A stretch of DNA of 64,000 bases from Lentilactobacillus kisonensis DSM 19906 = JCM 15041 (GCF_001434135.1 NZ_AZEB01000003.1:1-64000), one strand, 5' to 3'; positions 10,394 through 20,918 are shown, counted from the first letter of the stretch. Numbers and translations are program-made. The notes: generated from the sequence alone by a model not told the origin.

Positions 10394-13300
10394 TTAGTAA
10401 TTACCCTGAATGATAAGCTTCTTATTACCAGTTATATAACTTCCATTCATTAATAGGTACCGACTTGTGAGGTGATAGTTAACAATTTTCTTAACCTTCA
10501 AATGGGTTCCCAACTTGTAATGCTTTAGTTTTCCCTTAAAACTCTCAGTCCTATAAGCATTAACTCCGTTTTTTGAAATTACCGTAATGTTTTTGGCTTT
10601 AGGGAGAGATCGATAATAAACCGGAGCAACATACCTGCGATTGGCAGTAATATATCCAGTCTTACCTGCCGTCTTGGCATCATGATTAACATCTTTAACT
10701 TTGTATCGAAGAACACCATCGTTTGAACGGGCAAAACCTTTGACAATAAACATTGGTCGGTTAATCCGCTTGGCTTTCTTATAAGTAACAATTTTTTGAG
10801 ACTTCTTGAATGTTGCACCCTTATACAATGAAATCTTATTGGTAGCGTATACAGCTGATCCAACTTTTGCAGCCGTCTTAGGTACATTTAATTTATTGGT
10901 ATTGTTTTTAATTTGAGCATTAGCGTTATTTGTAGGCTTTGCGGCTGAAGAACTGGAAGAATTCCCAGAATTTGTCGTAGTCGTTGCGGCCGTTGTGGCG
11001 CCACCGTTATCATTAGGATTTGGTGCTGGTGTTGGTGTACTTGACTTTACAATTTGTAATTTTCCATCTTGTGCAGTCACAGGAACACTTAACTCAACTT
11101 GCTTCTTAGTAACACCATCGCTTCCATTAAATGAAGTAACAACCTTTCCATTGAATAGAACGTTATACGTTGCGTTATCAAACCCATTGCCGTTATATAT
11201 AGTCAAATCAGCATTATGAGCTTGCTTAGAAACATTTTGAAAATCAAACGTTGTTGAACTACCGTCTTTATTGATGTCAGCATGAGTATATTTATCCCCA
11301 CTAAACGTGTAAGCAAGATGCTGATCAATCAAATTAAGTCGGGTTCGCAATCCATCTTCTGGGGTAACACTCATTGAATTGCCATTGTCTTGTACATCAG
11401 CACCATAACCGGTTAAACCAAAGATCGGATCATTAACCACATCAGCCGATAATACTTGAAGTGCGCCAAATAGTGACAAGTCTGCTTCCCCTGATAACGG
11501 AATCCAACCATTATGCATCGTCCCTTCACCAACACCATAATGTTGTCGTGTCGTATCACCTAATTCTGCTTGATAATACCAAGCAACTGCTCCAATATTG
11601 TTACTATCAATTTGTCCACTATTAATATGAGTCAAATTACCTAGCTTAGCAGCATAGTTAGCACGTTCTGCAAGTCCTATTTGATCTTGACTCATGCCGT
11701 TATTTTGCTCACGAAGCCAATTGTCCATTGCGGTACCTGCAAGTGAATCGGTGTACTGGAATTGCCACCAGCTTTCGCCATTGATCGTAACTGGCACACT
11801 ATACTGGTACCAAGTTGGTTGAACGCTTCGGCTTGCCCGGGTCTTCATGTCAACCATTTGTTTCATTTTCTGGTTGTTGTACATATTCCCCAGTGAATAA
11901 ACACCTTCTTCGGCAGTATTATCATAAGGATATTCCGAAGTATAAGGATAAGGATCTTGAGCAAAGCTATCGTATTTATTCTTCAAGATATCTTGAATGG
12001 TACTTGCTTCATTATCTAAATGTTCTGTCTTAAGAGCTGAAATAATGCCGCTATCGGTTGATTCTCCCTCTAGACCATCATTATTATTAACTGCATTATT
12101 AACATAAAGCGACTTCATAATGTTGTAAGCTTTAAGCAAATAGTCTTTTGCACTTTCGGGATAATCAATTAAGTTAGGATAGTTTTTTTCAATTTGATAC
12201 ATTTCATAATACGTGTTGTAGATATGAGGATACGCCCATCCTCTCCAAGAATAGTCATTTGACCCATTGCCATTAACGACTTGTTCGGTTAACCAATCTG
12301 GGACTTTATAGTCTGTATGATGATTCTTCATTAACCCGTTCCAGATACCGTCTTCTAGATAATCACTTAAGGCTTCAACTTGACCTTTATTAGGATCATT
12401 GGCGTTTTGGGCAGCTAAGAAGAGCCCATGGGTTAATCCCCAATCATCTCCCCATCCTAAACTACCCCAATTGGATGCACCATTAAAATTACCCCGTTTA
12501 GCTTGGGTATTGAAGTCCCAATCATCAAAAATATTGTTATAGAATTTGCTTGAATCTTTCCATTGAGTCTTCAACATAAAATCAGCATGTTGTGATAAAG
12601 CTTTTTCTGGATTATCAATAACATAATATTGAAGCGTTGTCTTCATTGGGGTGCCATTAATCTTATAATTAACAATCACATTATTTCGACCCAATGAGTG
12701 AAAGTCAAAGTTGTAAATATGGTATTGCTCGCCATTTTTGGTAATCGTTTTATCGTAAGTTACATTCCCTTGTTCATTAGAACCAAGGCTTGATTTTGTA
12801 TCATTATTTGCATTTGTCTGTTGTGATTCATAATCATTTGTTTGATTTTGGAATTCAAAGCTTATGTCACTTGCAGGTACTTTAGTATGCAAGTATAACT
12901 TACCCACCGCTTCTCCATCATTGTTCTTAGGGACAATCATGCCAGGAACTGAAACAGCATCCATAACATTTTCCTTGTATAAGATCGATTTCAACTGATC
13001 TTCATATTTGGTATCTGTCATATCTCCTGAAGTTGATGAAGCCGAATTGGTATTATTTTTAATATCTGAGCGGCTGAATTTAAACGAATAGGTTTTTGAC
13101 TGTTGAGGTGCAAGTGTCAAAGAAGTGTTGGGCAAATACCCCTCATTTGTTTCCTTAATGGCGTTTGAGTGGATGTAGTAGACACTCAATCCGTTATCGT
13201 AACCGCTATTAAACTGAGTCCAAGGAGCTTCATCACCAGTATGAGAACCTTCTCCCCAATGGTCTTGATATTCAAAACCGGCACCAGTTGAATCGTCTGG

Positions 13301-14185
13301 TGTCATAACTAAGAAATTACCGATTCCACTTGGTCGAGTTGCGTAAACATAAGATGAATTTTGACCAACAAAACTATGATAGACAACACTTTGCTGATAT
13401 GCCTGACTTGTCTTATCCGCACCACTATACTGCCACCATTCTTTAAACGGTAGTGGTAATCCAAAATCACCAATAACTAATGGATGACTGCTATCATTTT
13501 TAACAGTAATATCCCACTTGAGGTGACCATTGTTGTCTAATGAATACGTTTCAGTCACACCCATATTTTGAATTCCACCATTTGTGGTACCCGGTGTATA
13601 GGTAACAACCACCTTATTATTTGAAATGGAAATATTACGAGTTGCATCAGACTGGTTCGTATACTCTTTTTGCCAAATATTATTTGCATCATTGGTACCA
13701 CCAGGTTGCGTGCGAAAAATCAAATCCCCAACCCATTCATGTCCTGCAGTATTTTGTGCTGGATTATCTGTTGCGTTCATCACGTAATTAGTATTAAATG
13801 CATCATCACTTAGGTACAATCCTTGAATTGTTCCGTTACCGCCTATATCAACCTTAAAGTTATCATTACTCATTTCATAACCGGTACTGGTCTTAATTGG
13901 GGTGACAGCACCAGGTGTAGTGTCAGGATCAGTGGCGATCTGATCGCTATCACCCACTTTGAGTTGCTTCGAGTTACCATTTATGCCCTTACTATCATTA
14001 CTTTGTGAACTATCTATTCCCGTAACACCAGAAAATATCCCGGAACTCGATTGTTGAGTAATACCTGAATTCAACTCCGTAGTCTTATCCGCAAATACCG
14101 TTGCATCACGACTAGGCATCGTATACATCGCGGCTGATGCCAACATAACTGTACCAATCCCAATTGTGAATAATCTTTTGTACAT
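10394..14185 (-). CDS. Large secreted DUF5695-like protein with DUF5776-type tail
   Basis: A 1263-residue exported protein. A signal peptide (about 1-32) and low-complexity linker precede a beta-rich domain (about 105-380) and an alpha-helical region rich in Trp and acidic residues (about 530-990), a layout like glycoside-active enzymes with an (alpha/alpha) barrel. I judge it DUF5695-like and related to the protein at 16342-18708, from memory of the family rather than a search. After a Ser/Thr/Asn linker (about 1080-1130), two repeats with YATNKISLYKGATFKKS and ITGNKKL motifs fit DUF5776, a lactobacillus wall-binding module. AGAGGAG precedes the ATG. Activity on a plant glycan is inferred only. 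Confidence 0.65.
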   Translation of the reverse strand: MYKRLFTIGIGTVMLASAAMYTMPSRDATVFADKTTELNSGITQQSSSGIFSGVTGIDSSQSNDSKGINGNSKQLKVGDSDQIATDPDTTPGAVTPIKTSTGYEMSNDNFKVDIGGNGTIQGLYLSDDAFNTNYVMNATDNPAQNTAGHEWVGDLIFRTQPGGTNDANNIWQKEYTNQSDATRNISISNNKVVVTYTPGTTNGGIQNMGVTETYSLDNNGHLKWDITVKNDSSHPLVIGDFGLPLPFKEWWQYSGADKTSQAYQQSVVYHSFVGQNSSYVYATRPSGIGNFLVMTPDDSTGAGFEYQDHWGEGSHTGDEAPWTQFNSGYDNGLSVYYIHSNAIKETNEGYLPNTSLTLAPQQSKTYSFKFSRSDIKNNTNSASSTSGDMTDTKYEDQLKSILYKENVMDAVSVPGMIVPKNNDGEAVGKLYLHTKVPASDISFEFQNQTNDYESQQTNANNDTKSSLGSNEQGNVTYDKTITKNGEQYHIYNFDFHSLGRNNVIVNYKINGTPMKTTLQYYVIDNPEKALSQHADFMLKTQWKDSSKFYNNIFDDWDFNTQAKRGNFNGASNWGSLGWGDDWGLTHGLFLAAQNANDPNKGQVEALSDYLEDGIWNGLMKNHHTDYKVPDWLTEQVVNGNGSNDYSWRGWAYPHIYNTYYEMYQIEKNYPNLIDYPESAKDYLLKAYNIMKSLYVNNAVNNNDGLEGESTDSGIISALKTEHLDNEASTIQDILKNKYDSFAQDPYPYTSEYPYDNTAEEGVYSLGNMYNNQKMKQMVDMKTRASRSVQPTWYQYSVPVTINGESWWQFQYTDSLAGTAMDNWLREQNNGMSQDQIGLAERANYAAKLGNLTHINSGQIDSNNIGAVAWYYQAELGDTTRQHYGVGEGTMHNGWIPLSGEADLSLFGALQVLSADVVNDPIFGLTGYGADVQDNGNSMSVTPEDGLRTRLNLIDQHLAYTFSGDKYTHADINKDGSSTTFDFQNVSKQAHNADLTIYNGNGFDNATYNVLFNGKVVTSFNGSDGVTKKQVELSVPVTAQDGKLQIVKSSTPTPAPNPNDNGGATTAATTTTNSGNSSSSSAAKPTNNANAQIKNNTNKLNVPKTAAKVGSAVYATNKISLYKGATFKKSQKIVTYKKAKRINRPMFIVKGFARSNDGVLRYKVKDVNHDAKTAGKTGYITANRRYVAPVYYRSLPKAKNITVISKNGVNAYRTESFKGKLKHYKLGTHLKVKKIVNYHLTSRYLLMNGSYITGNKKLIIQGNY

Positions 14186-14588
14186 AGAAATACTCCTCTC
14201 AACTAATAGACCTCAAGTTACCGACTAAAAATTTCTGTAATTGAATTTTCAGTCATTCATTCTCCCTCAATAATTCCCTCAGAATTGATTGAAAGATTGC
14301 ATTTTCTGCAATCGCTTACAATGAGTATTATACATAGCTTATCAATTTATTAAATCTGAAAACCATTGATATTTTTATATTATTTAACACATCAATAATA
14401 TAATGTAAAATAATCTGTTTAGTCCATAATCTCCGTCATTATAGTATTTTAAAACTCTTCTAATCCTAATTAGATTAACTTGGTGATTAGTCGTACATTC
14501 TTTTTATATTTTTCACTTAGAAATTTATAGAATGAAACTAATTGCAGTTCCCATGAATTAGGCCTCCGGTTAGCCCAAAATCCACATA
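14186..14588. other. AT-rich upstream region of the surface-protein operon
   Basis: About 400 bases without a credible gene. It holds the promoter region of the 1263-residue surface protein, including a cre-like site at 14307-14320, then very AT-rich sequence (14340-14540). No further structure was recognised. Confidence 0.6.
14307..14320. promoter_or_regulatory. cre-like site
   Basis: TGCAATCGCTTACA differs from TGWNANCGNTNWCA at one position. It lies about 120 bases before the start codon of the large surface protein, fitting catabolite control of that operon. Confidence 0.5.
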
Positions 14589-14690
14589 CAAAATGGCTAA
14601 AATCAACTCGCATCTCTACAAATCAATTCCAGCCATTTTGTTCTATATATACAACAAAGCTTCTCAATGCTTCGCCGGACGATGACGAGG
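14589..14690 (-). repeat. Duplicated intergenic element, copy 2
   Basis: Partner of 5768-5870: AAAATGGCT...AGCCATTTT can pair across about 50 bases, followed by TTCTATATATACAAC and CGCCGGACGATGACG. It lies downstream of the second GPH transporter, as copy 1 lies downstream of the first, so this 3' flank was probably duplicated with the gene. On the minus strand the hairpin may terminate transcription. 14691-14862 holds nothing recognised. Confidence 0.6.
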
Positions 14691-14862
14691 CACCATTATC
14701 ATGAAATTTTCAAATCAGAATTACCACGAATGGGGTTCGGCTTGAACGTCATGTCAGAAATAACGTTTGTGTAATTCTACTCTGACTAATCATTATTATT
14801 CTTAGAATCACCCCCCTATCAATGATGTCTTACTTTAAATTTTCTAGTCAACTACTTGCAAG

Positions 14863-16260
14863 TTATTCGTTTGTCTGAGCATTCTTTGCATGTCTTTCAG
14901 CCAAGTCTGCCTTGATTTTTGGTTCCATTTTTTCGTACTTGAAGTACAGGCACATAATGGCAGCAACAATCGCATAGATGATAACTGGGAAGTAAATGAA
15001 TGTAAAGTGGATAGCAGCTAACGTATGAGCTGATTGGGCCTTGTTAGCAACGAATCCAGCAGCGGCCATGATCTTTGATGGAATGAAGGCACCAAAGCCT
15101 GAACCTAACTGAATACAGAAGGCTGAACCGACGGCAGTTAAGAAACCAGGGGCTCGAATACCCGTCTTCCATTCACCAAAGTCAACGGTATCGGCCAACA
15201 TCCCAAATGGCATCGCAACGGCAATTGAAGCACCCATAATTCCGATGATCCAAGCGATGATAACAAGTGTAAAGTTATTACCAACGAAGCCCATCATCAA
15301 TTGACCAAAGGCACCAATTGCCAAACCAATAATCATGGTCATGGTCTTGTTCGTGATCTTAGTAATAAATGGAATTGAAATTGTGGCAATGATCCCAAGA
15401 ACTTGAAGCCCGTTAAATACTGAGGTTAATTGTTCGTTACCCAAGTTATACTTAGCGTAGTAAACAGAAATTCCGTTACGGGTTGATTGCGCAATCCAGT
15501 AAATCACAAATGATACAACCAAAATGTACCATGGGTGGTTACCAACAGTGGCTTTCAAAGAATCTTTGAAAGGAATTGGCTTTTGAACGGCAATCGTGCG
15601 TTCACGCATCCCCTTAAATGCTAAGAAAAGAAGAATGACGGCTAAAATGCCAAAGAAGAACATTGTCCACATGAAACCAACTTTATCGTCACCTTTACCC
15701 ATGAAAGCAACTAAAGGCAAAGCGAAGGTACTGGTAATAAATGATCCAAGCGCACCGCCAACCATTCGGAATGAGTTGGCATTCATTCGTTCTTGACCAT
15801 TAGTAGTTAAACTAGGAAGAATAGCAGTAATTGGTGTTTGAATACCAGTATAAACAACTCCGGCAGCTAGAATGTAAGTGAACCCGGCATACCATAACTT
15901 AGCAGTCCCGTGCAATCCTGGCGCAGTGAAGGCTAAGAAGGTTGCAACCGCAAATGGAATGGCTAACCATAAGAAGTATGGTCGACTTTGCCCCCATTTA
16001 GTATGGGTGTGGTCAACGATTGAGCCCCAAACTGGTGCACTAATTGCATCGAAGAAACGAGCAACCAGTAAAATCATTCCGGCACCTGCAGCAGTGATTC
16101 CGAACACATCGGTATAGAAGTAAAGAATGTAACTAGAAATTGTAACGTATAGTAAGTTACCGGCCATATCAGTAAAGGAATAAGCAGTTTTTTCCCAAAC
16201 TGATAGTTTGACATTCGCTTTGTCTTTGCCGGCACTTGTTGCTTTGGCAGTATTGTCCAT
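14863..16260 (-). CDS. GPH-family sugar:cation symporter, paralogue 2
   Basis: A 465-residue, 12-helix GPH symporter, a close paralogue of the protein at 6015-7388 with long identical stretches such as the region around YFYTDVFGI and DTVDFGEWKTG. It is the last gene of a three-gene operon: GH127-type enzyme, DUF5695-like protein, transporter. This context makes an arabinose-containing oligosaccharide the likely substrate (inference). The gap to the preceding gene is 81 bases; AGGAGATATTC precedes the ATG. A divergent AraC regulator at 21273 and a cre-like site head the operon. Confidence 0.9.
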   Translation of the reverse strand: MDNTAKATSAGKDKANVKLSVWEKTAYSFTDMAGNLLYVTISSYILYFYTDVFGITAAGAGMILLVARFFDAISAPVWGSIVDHTHTKWGQSRPYFLWLAIPFAVATFLAFTAPGLHGTAKLWYAGFTYILAAGVVYTGIQTPITAILPSLTTNGQERMNANSFRMVGGALGSFITSTFALPLVAFMGKGDDKVGFMWTMFFFGILAVILLFLAFKGMRERTIAVQKPIPFKDSLKATVGNHPWYILVVSFVIYWIAQSTRNGISVYYAKYNLGNEQLTSVFNGLQVLGIIATISIPFITKITNKTMTMIIGLAIGAFGQLMMGFVGNNFTLVIIAWIIGIMGASIAVAMPFGMLADTVDFGEWKTGIRAPGFLTAVGSAFCIQLGSGFGAFIPSKIMAAAGFVANKAQSAHTLAAIHFTFIYFPVIIYAIVAAIMCLYFKYEKMEPKIKADLAERHAKNAQTNE

Positions 16261-16341
16261 TTTGAATATCTCCTATCGTGAAATTTTTATAATTGCAGAA
16301 CAAGGTGAACCTGTCATCACCTCCCTAAGTGACTCATCAGC

Positions 16342-18708
16342 CTATTCAAACATTCCTGTAGCAGCGTTGAATATGACGTTGTCTGAATTACTCTTGAACA
16401 CATTTTTCTTATCCAAATTAATGTATTCACTGATATACGGTGCAAAGCTCAGAACTTCATAACGGTCACCATCTAATTGCTTAATTCGACCATTGATCGC
16501 CGTGAGTCCTTTCTTCGTGTCTGTGTAAATGTAGGTTTTCTGCCCAAATCCATTTAAGAAGGCAACGAGTTCTTCACCCATATCCCAGTCATCCTCTCCC
16601 GTATAACCATCAGGGAACAGTCTGGCAAAAATGCCACCGTCTGAAGCAAAGATTGATTGTCCAAATCGATTCCGCGAAAGGTCGGGTCTGTTCAAATTAG
16701 GGCCTGCGATGCTGTAAGTCGAGGCTGCCTCGCCTGGTTCAAGCATCCGATCAGTTGCCGTTGCGTTTGAATCATACATATAGAGGATGGCGCCAGTTGC
16801 CCGATAAGCCGCTTCAACAAGTTCAGGATCCGAAAGCTCTTCACCTGTAATTTGAGCAGATGCGGCGGTTAAGCCGCCCCAAAGCGCGTGAATCATGTAG
16901 GACAATGCTTCCCACCAACGATCTGGGCTTTGTGACCGGAAGTCGTTACTAAAGCCAATATTGGCTTTTAGCAACTCACCATAGGTCTTAGCTGCACCAA
17001 CGTTCCCAGTAAGGGCTAACGCACTGGCAGCCGGGCCAAATCCGGCATTATCAAAGAAATGTTCAGTCATTGCAGCATCTAATGTACTGCTGGTTTTTGC
17101 CAACCGGTCTGTGACGGCTTTCCATGACTTTGAAATTTCTGAGTATTCTTTATCCAAACCATTTTTCTTTAAATCTGCTAGTAAATCTTCAATGTATAAT
17201 CCATAAGTTCCCAGCATCTGGGCCTCAGTCTTAGCCCGCTCATCTTCATTCAAATCCGGGTTAACCCGAACATCGAACACTTGAGCAGCCCATGATAAGT
17301 AGTCATTGGGTTTGTTTAACTTCAATGAAGATGCTGGACATTTCGACAACAGGTAGAACATATGGGCAATGTACTCAAGATCCATCAAGCGGTAAAAATC
17401 ACCATAAAGCTTAGCAGGCTTGCGAAAATCGCCATTGACGAACCACTTTTCGCGGACGTACTTCACAGCACTTTCCTCAACCTGAGCAATTTGTTTGTCA
17501 GCGTCTTTTACCTTGTCATCCAAGAGGCATTCCTGAAGGATGAAGGTCATCTTACCAATCGACTCACCTTGATTAGAAACCGGGCCAAAGCTGTAAGGAA
17601 CCTTGCCATCTTTACCCGCATATGAATGTTCCGAAACATAATTCGCTCGGTTACGTAGCAGTTCATTGATTGAACTCATCACGTTGAAGACACCCATATC
17701 AACCGTGCCATCATCAAAGGATAGGATCACTTGGTGTTCTCCTAATCCTTCAGGCCGATAGACCAAACGATCGTCTTTCAAATCCTTCGTCATATCCTGA
17801 TCAATTGTTTGCTGGCCAGATTTATAACGAACTAAAATCTTTTGGAGTTTCTGATCCTTTGCCAACTTGACTGTAAAGATCTGATCGGATCCTTGAGAAA
17901 TCATTGGTTCAAACGAGAATCGGGGATGCCCAAAGTCCTTAGTCGCAATGTCGTAAAAGTCCTGATGGCTGGTAAATGGCTTGAGGTAGAACTCCCAATC
18001 TTTCGTATCGCCAGCTTTAAGCACCAGACTATCTTGAGGATAAATCCAGTCATGGTGTGGGCGACGATCATCGTCATAACCACCAGCCAGGACAATTTCG
18101 TGGAACAACATGCCATCCAGTGAAGGCGAAACATTCTCGAAGAATCGATTAGTGTAATCGTTGAATGTTCCAACTGAGAGAACTTTTCCCTTGGTTTGGT
18201 AAACTCCTAGATTCGGGTTGGTATTATCACGGCGGACAGCAGCTAATTTGGTGTAATTCTTAGAAATCTGTGGGAAAACGGCAACTGATTGGTTCGCATT
18301 ACGTTTAACATTTTTATCTCTAAACATGACGTAAGCCAAGCTAATCCAAAGGCCTAAGTTTTCAATGGTCGCATCTTCTTGAGTCTCATTTTGAATTGAG
18401 AAGTCCCACTTAAATGCATCCTTTTCAAGTTCAAAATTCTGTTTCAACGTTAGCCCAGCCGCTTTGAAGGTCACCGTACTATGGGTCTCATCACCGGTAA
18501 CTTCAGGTATCTGGTCAATGCTTCGATGCTTTTGACCATTTACAGTAATATTGAATTCACCAAAGAGTTTGTCTAAGTCATCATATCCGAGGGACTCGAG
18601 ATAACCCGGGTCAATCACCCAATTCATATTCGATTTATCGTCATTGAGCTTAAAGCTGGTAATTGCTCCTCGTTTACTTTGCGTTACTGTCAGAAAATCC
18701 GACTTCAT
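16342..18708 (-). CDS. Cytosolic DUF5695-like putative glycan-active protein
   Basis: A 788-residue protein with no signal peptide. An N-terminal beta-rich domain (about 1-300) precedes a helical domain (about 390-760) with conserved Trp/Asp clusters (DRWWEALSY, TGEDDWDMGEE). Its order resembles the secreted protein at 10394-14185 (for example NQSVAVFP against QQSVVYHS), and I place both in the DUF5695-like group with moderate confidence. No catalytic residue can be named. It lies 29 bases after a GH127-type gene and 81 before a GPH transporter, so it probably acts on an imported oligosaccharide. It could be a new glycoside hydrolase, or a phosphorylase or lyase. Confidence 0.6.
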   Translation of the reverse strand: MKSDFLTVTQSKRGAITSFKLNDDKSNMNWVIDPGYLESLGYDDLDKLFGEFNITVNGQKHRSIDQIPEVTGDETHSTVTFKAAGLTLKQNFELEKDAFKWDFSIQNETQEDATIENLGLWISLAYVMFRDKNVKRNANQSVAVFPQISKNYTKLAAVRRDNTNPNLGVYQTKGKVLSVGTFNDYTNRFFENVSPSLDGMLFHEIVLAGGYDDDRRPHHDWIYPQDSLVLKAGDTKDWEFYLKPFTSHQDFYDIATKDFGHPRFSFEPMISQGSDQIFTVKLAKDQKLQKILVRYKSGQQTIDQDMTKDLKDDRLVYRPEGLGEHQVILSFDDGTVDMGVFNVMSSINELLRNRANYVSEHSYAGKDGKVPYSFGPVSNQGESIGKMTFILQECLLDDKVKDADKQIAQVEESAVKYVREKWFVNGDFRKPAKLYGDFYRLMDLEYIAHMFYLLSKCPASSLKLNKPNDYLSWAAQVFDVRVNPDLNEDERAKTEAQMLGTYGLYIEDLLADLKKNGLDKEYSEISKSWKAVTDRLAKTSSTLDAAMTEHFFDNAGFGPAASALALTGNVGAAKTYGELLKANIGFSNDFRSQSPDRWWEALSYMIHALWGGLTAASAQITGEELSDPELVEAAYRATGAILYMYDSNATATDRMLEPGEAASTYSIAGPNLNRPDLSRNRFGQSIFASDGGIFARLFPDGYTGEDDWDMGEELVAFLNGFGQKTYIYTDTKKGLTAINGRIKQLDGDRYEVLSFAPYISEYINLDKKNVFKSNSDNVIFNAATGMFE

Positions 18709-18737
18709 TTATAAACCCCTCCTGGCGTCTTGATTGA

Positions 18738-20918
18738 TTATTTTGTGGCAACCATTGATTCAATCTTATTAATGTTTGCAATATCAAAGTTCAAACCTTC
18801 GTAATCAAGTGGCTTGATCTTAATATTGAGTTTATTTTTACCCTTAGTAGCATCTAATGGTAATGGGTAGATATAATATGAATCTTCAGGCCATTCCTCG
18901 CTCTTCATGGTTTGCGTAAAGAGAACCTTTTGATCATCTTCAATTTGGAAACTATAGATATCACCATCTAAGCGGTCATAGGTAATCTTCAAATAGTTCT
19001 TCTTTTCTGGGTCAACGGCCAATGTCCATTCACGTTCTTCATTCACTGGCTTATCGCTATCGTTTTGAGTATCAATCACAGTTGCGACATTTTCGTCAGG
19101 AACTTTTACATAAACGTTATATGGTGTGTCTCCAGGAATTGCTGGCAGTGACTTAAAGATGATGTTGGTTCCGGCAAGACGGAATTGGTTCTGGCCTTCG
19201 ACTTTGACAAGATCCTTCAAGTATTCTTTGGCAGGCTTAGTTGAAGCAGGCAAGTCTTTTGTTTGGGCTGCTAAAAGAATTGGACCGTAGTAGATTGCAA
19301 CTCGGTTAAATCTATCAGCAAGCGTTTGATAACGAAGTTCAAAATCAAAGTTAACGGTAATTTCAGCTTTCTTACCCCAAGTGCGCTTGATTGCAACAAA
19401 CCCGTTCTTTGGTTCTGCATCAACGTTCTCACCATCAACTGAAATTGTGGTATTTCGGCTCCACTTTGGAACTCGTAGATAAACGGTGAATTCTTGTGAC
19501 TTGGCAGCTTCAACCGTAATGTGAGCAAAGTGTTGTTCTGGATAGTGTGAATCCTGAGTAACCGTAACGCCTTGGTCCTTCAAATCAAGGATTGAGTCGA
19601 AGTATTGACCAACGTAGATATCCTTTTTGTCCGTGTAGTAAATTCCATCAACTAAGGTCGAGTGGCGTTCAGTACCACTACCTGTACAGCACCAGAAACC
19701 AGTGTGACTGTATTCTTTGGTTGAGTTAGGGGCAACACTCAAGTTGTACAAATACTCAGCGATAGCGCTGTCATTATTCTGCTGAGCCATGATCGCATTG
19801 ATGAACCGAATTTCATAATCGTCAAGCAACGTTGCATCCTTAGTGTCAGCGAATAATTCTGAACTCAGGAAGTTCAAATCATGGCTGCAGCAACTTTCAC
19901 CGTTTAACATAGATAAGTGCTTGAAGAACATTTCTGGGTAATCATATAGTTCTGAACCATAATCGGCAGGAGCTGGGTATGCTGAACGACCTGAAATGCC
20001 TTTAGTGGGTAATTCGTGGCCATCGTGCATCCAGTTCATGTAATTAACAACGCCTTTTTTGTAATTCTCGTCGCCAGTCACATGATAATATTCCAGCATT
20101 CCTTCGGCACAAACTAATTCGGTGTTTGCGTGACATGAGTAGTAGCCTAATTCATCATCATTGTTGATCAGCATGTCACGGAACCATTTACGGTCAAACT
20201 TTTGAGCTAAATCAAAGATATCCTTTTGCTTCTTATCAGTGATTTCGTATAAACGAAGTAACGTTCGATGCATAGCACCAAATTCTTGATGATAGACATA
20301 GTGACCTTTACCTTGATACCAACGAGTGTCAATCATTGCATTGATTTGTTCTGGGGTAAGGCGTTCCATTCGTTTCTCGAAGTAGTGGGTCATGTTCATC
20401 GTTAATTCAAGCGCGGTTTGATTACCAGCAAATTCATAAGCATCCATCAAACCATCCATTAACTTCTGAACGGCATAATACGGTACGTAATGGTTACCGT
20501 TGAACCGTAACTTTTCGACATCATCAAAACGCTTTGAAGGTTCAGCAGCTAGGTAACCTGGAAATTCTTCAAATGTGTCAAACTTTTCTTGGCATTCCTT
20601 TAAGCCATCAACAATCTTGTTAACCCGATCCTTAAGCTCATTGGCTTCTTTTGTATCTTCCATGTTATTAAGTTCAACAAAGCTTCTGGAAGCACCTGAA
20701 AGATAATGACCTGTAAAATGACCTCTAAAGAACCAGTCAGGTGATTCCCAAACAGTTAACGGTGTCGCACCCTTTGTGTCCAACCCTGCATTGATTCGAT
20801 AATTGTATAAAAGTTGGTCTGGGGTAAGGGATAACATCCAATTAACATTTCGTTCAAACTTTTCTTTCAAAGTTGAATTTGGTAAATATTTAACGTTGTA
20901 ATATGACACCGGTTTCAT
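18738..20918 (-). CDS. DUF1680/GH127-GH146-like beta-L-arabinofuranosidase
   Basis: A 726-residue cytosolic enzyme of the DUF1680 clan, whose characterised members (GH127, GH146) release beta-L-arabinofuranose from plant glycoproteins and pectins with a zinc-bound cysteine nucleophile. An (alpha/alpha)6-like domain (about 20-440) carries ESCC (E341, C343, C344) and FWCC (C410, C411), matching the Glu-x-Cys and Cys-Cys pattern of the active site; beta-sandwich domains follow. The start at 20918 has AGAAAGGACG just upstream; a longer frame to 20981 would lack a ribosome site. First gene of the operon with the DUF5695-like protein and a GPH transporter. GH127 versus GH146 is not decided. Confidence 0.8.
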   Translation of the reverse strand: MKPVSYYNVKYLPNSTLKEKFERNVNWMLSLTPDQLLYNYRINAGLDTKGATPLTVWESPDWFFRGHFTGHYLSGASRSFVELNNMEDTKEANELKDRVNKIVDGLKECQEKFDTFEEFPGYLAAEPSKRFDDVEKLRFNGNHYVPYYAVQKLMDGLMDAYEFAGNQTALELTMNMTHYFEKRMERLTPEQINAMIDTRWYQGKGHYVYHQEFGAMHRTLLRLYEITDKKQKDIFDLAQKFDRKWFRDMLINNDDELGYYSCHANTELVCAEGMLEYYHVTGDENYKKGVVNYMNWMHDGHELPTKGISGRSAYPAPADYGSELYDYPEMFFKHLSMLNGESCCSHDLNFLSSELFADTKDATLLDDYEIRFINAIMAQQNNDSAIAEYLYNLSVAPNSTKEYSHTGFWCCTGSGTERHSTLVDGIYYTDKKDIYVGQYFDSILDLKDQGVTVTQDSHYPEQHFAHITVEAAKSQEFTVYLRVPKWSRNTTISVDGENVDAEPKNGFVAIKRTWGKKAEITVNFDFELRYQTLADRFNRVAIYYGPILLAAQTKDLPASTKPAKEYLKDLVKVEGQNQFRLAGTNIIFKSLPAIPGDTPYNVYVKVPDENVATVIDTQNDSDKPVNEEREWTLAVDPEKKNYLKITYDRLDGDIYSFQIEDDQKVLFTQTMKSEEWPEDSYYIYPLPLDATKGKNKLNIKIKPLDYEGLNFDIANINKIESMVATK

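Noticed and set aside
8871-14185. LPXTG sortase anchoring of the two surface proteins
   Set aside because: Neither C-terminus has an LPXTG motif with a hydrophobic helix; wall binding by repeats is more likely.
6015-16260. Insertion sequence or transposon behind the transporter duplication
   Set aside because: No transposase frame, terminal inverted repeats or target duplications were seen around the two copies.
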